From: an uncultured Stenotrophomonas sp.
GTDB lineage: Bacteria > Pseudomonadota > Gammaproteobacteria > Xanthomonadales > Xanthomonadaceae
NCBI RefSeq assembly: GCF_945952405.1
Contig: NZ_CAMFIA010000013.1
Location: 46,763 to 110,762 of the forward strand
Length of the DNA: 64,000 nt
Direction of reading: 5' to 3'
A model generated the notes under the pieces. The model worked only from the letters and a program-made list of their open reading frames with translations, was not told where the DNA came from and ran no database searches. Of this stretch, positions 62,876 to 64,000 are shown one piece after another (within the stretch, counting starts at the first letter, position 1; each line of letters starts with the position of its first letter). Position numbers and translations under genes: made by a program.

Positions 62876-63499
62876 ATGAACCTCGCCCTGCCCGCCCCCG
62901 CCACCGGCTATGCGCCATCGCCTGCAGGCCTTACCCTGTACGCCGTGGAAGCCAGCGCACTGCCAACCGATGAAGCCTTGATGCTGGCCTGGGCCGGTGG
63001 CGACCTGCGTGCGTTCGAAAGCCTGTACGCGCGCCATCGCAAGCGCCTGTTCGGCTTCCTGCTGCGGCAACTGCGCGACAACGCGCTGGCCGAAGAGATC
63101 TTCCAGGATGTCTGGCAGCGGGTGATCAGTGCCCGCGCCGGCTGGCAGCCCGAAGCGGCGTTCAGCACCTGGCTGTTCCGCATCGCCCACAACCGCCTGA
63201 ACGACCACTGGCGTGCTGCCCGCCATCGCCCCGCGGCACCGGCCGATGCCGATCTGCGGCTGGCCGCGATCGAGGATGGGCAGACCCCGGAAGCGGAGCT
63301 TTCCGAATTCGAGCAACGTCGCCGCATCCAGCTGGCGATGGAACAACTGCCGCCGGAGCAGCGCGAAGTGCTGCAGCTGCGGCTGGATCAGGAACTGAGC
63401 CTGGAGGAGATCGGCCAGATCACCGGCGTAGGCCGGGAGACCGTGAAATCGCGGCTGCGCTATGCGATGGACAAGCTGCGTGCGGGATTGAACGCATGA
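62876..63499 (+). CDS. ECF-type RNA polymerase sigma factor
   Basis: A 207-residue sigma-70-family factor of the ECF class. Region 2 includes LMLAWAGGDLRAFESLYARH, AEEIFQDVWQRV and FSTWLFRIAHNRLNDHWR; region 4 includes QLPPEQREVLQLRLDQEL and LEEIGQITGVGRETVKSRLR. It has the RpoE-like layout. The ATG at 62876 is preferred; 62807 is also in frame. Its TGA overlaps the start of the next gene, the common sigma/anti-sigma coupling. Confidence 0.9.
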   Translation: MNLALPAPATGYAPSPAGLTLYAVEASALPTDEALMLAWAGGDLRAFESLYARHRKRLFGFLLRQLRDNALAEEIFQDVWQRVISARAGWQPEAAFSTWLFRIAHNRLNDHWRAARHRPAAPADADLRLAAIEDGQTPEAELSEFEQRRRIQLAMEQLPPEQREVLQLRLDQELSLEEIGQITGVGRETVKSRLRYAMDKLRAGLNA

Positions 63500-64000
63500 A
63501 CCGAGACGAACCGCTGACGCCGGAAGAACACGAGCTGGCCCGCCTGCTCGGCCGTCGTGCCGAACAGGCACCGCCCGCCGCGCTGGACGCCGCCATCCTG
63601 GCCGCGGCGCGTGCCGCCGTGGACGCGCCCGAGGCCGCTGCCGCAACGGCAGCGGCGTCCGCACCGCGCCGGCAGCCCACGCGACCGCGCTGGCCAGCAG
63701 TGTTCGGCATCGCGGCTTCGATGGTGTTCGCCATCGGCATCGCCTGGCAGCTGCGCCCGGAACCGCCGCCGGTTCCGTCCGGTGAAGCCGCCGTCGCCGC
63801 CGCACCGGCCGCTGACATCGCCGCAGCCGACCACGCCGACGGAAACAGCGCCGCGCAAGGTGCGGTTGCGGCCGAACAGCCCGCCGCTGCACCGGCGGCG
63901 CCCGAGGCCGCCCCGGCCCCGGCACCGGCCCCGGCCCCGGCAGCGGTTGCCGCTGCACCGGCGCGGGCACCCGCCGTTGCGCCCGCACCCACGCCGGCAC
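63496..64000 (+). CDS. Putative anti-sigma factor, N-terminal part
   Basis: An open frame that runs off the right edge after 168 codons. It begins MNRDEPLTPEEHELARLL, has one membrane helix at about residues 70-87 (WPAVFGIAASMVFAIGIAW) and then a long Ala/Pro-rich periplasmic stretch. A short cytoplasmic part, one helix and an extracytoplasmic region directly after an ECF sigma gene (ATGA overlap) suggest an anti-sigma factor, but no zinc-binding ZAS motif is present, so this is inference from layout. Confidence 0.7.
   Translation, partial: MNRDEPLTPEEHELARLLGRRAEQAPPAALDAAILAAARAAVDAPEAAAATAAASAPRRQPTRPRWPAVFGIAASMVFAIGIAWQLRPEPPPVPSGEAAVAAAPAADIAAADHADGNSAAQGAVAAEQPAAAPAAPEAAPAPAPAPAPAAVAAAPARAPAVAPAPTPA

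Overview
The window is GC-rich chromosomal DNA from a gammaproteobacterium of the Xanthomonas/Stenotrophomonas family, most likely Stenotrophomonas. Three things point there: gene orders typical of the family (cmk-rpsA-ihfB-lapA-lapB followed by surface-polysaccharide genes; tgt-yajC-secD-secF; ndk-rlmN-pilF-rodZ), a FabV-type enoyl reductase and a FimX-type pilus regulator, and intergenic regions full of short palindromes beginning with GTAG that look like the SMAG/REP elements described in S. maltophilia. The species is not fixed by the sequence. No phage, IS, plasmid, CRISPR array, rRNA or tRNA gene was seen; nearly all of it is core or lineage-core genome.

Layout. 1-4.5 kb (minus): ndk, rlmN, pilF, rodZ, a YfgM-like TPR protein and the start of bamB, an envelope/pilus/translation cluster. 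4.8-9.2 kb (plus): a TetR-family regulator with a PsrA-type operator, then fadB and fadA (beta-oxidation). 9.7-18 kb (minus): cmk, rpsA, ihfB, lapA, lapB, a WecA/WbpL-like glycosyl-1-phosphate transferase, a WbpM/CapD-like dehydratase and galU, joining nucleotide supply, translation, LPS control and surface-glycan synthesis. 18-22.7 kb (plus): rpmJ, a small exported protein, agmatine-to-putrescine genes aguA and aguB, an acetyltransferase and a TraB-family membrane protein. 22.8-30.6 kb (minus): a tripartite-type efflux operon with one adaptor and two different RND permeases. 30.8-31.7 kb (plus): two small c-type cytochromes. 31.8-45.7 kb: single genes and short operons (uup, yeiE/yeiH pair, cbrC, dbpA, apt, selO with a GST, csp, yaiI, a pseudouridine synthase, yaeQ-yhiN). 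45.7-49.2 kb: fimX and fabV, convergent. 49.8-57.4 kb (minus): queA, tgt, yajC, secD, secF, with a divergent LysR/SDR pair lying between queA and tgt. 57.6-64 kb: a class-III aminotransferase, a LOG-family hydrolase, a GAF-GAF-GGDEF-EAL protein, and an ECF sigma factor with a partial anti-sigma-like gene at the right edge.

The least explained material is between genes. At least six families of short palindromes recur here, often stacked in the same order. The most striking are a 52-base core with completely different but self-complementary arms in its two copies (9.2 and 49.4 kb), a 183-base element with perfect 23-base ends and three internal hairpins (9.5 kb), and terminator-like hairpins in the 5' leaders of ndk, the aminotransferase and the LOG gene. 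These, the PsrA-like operator, the non-equivalent RND permease pair and an SDR protein without its catalytic residues are the main leads. All calls come from reading the sequence; no database search was run.
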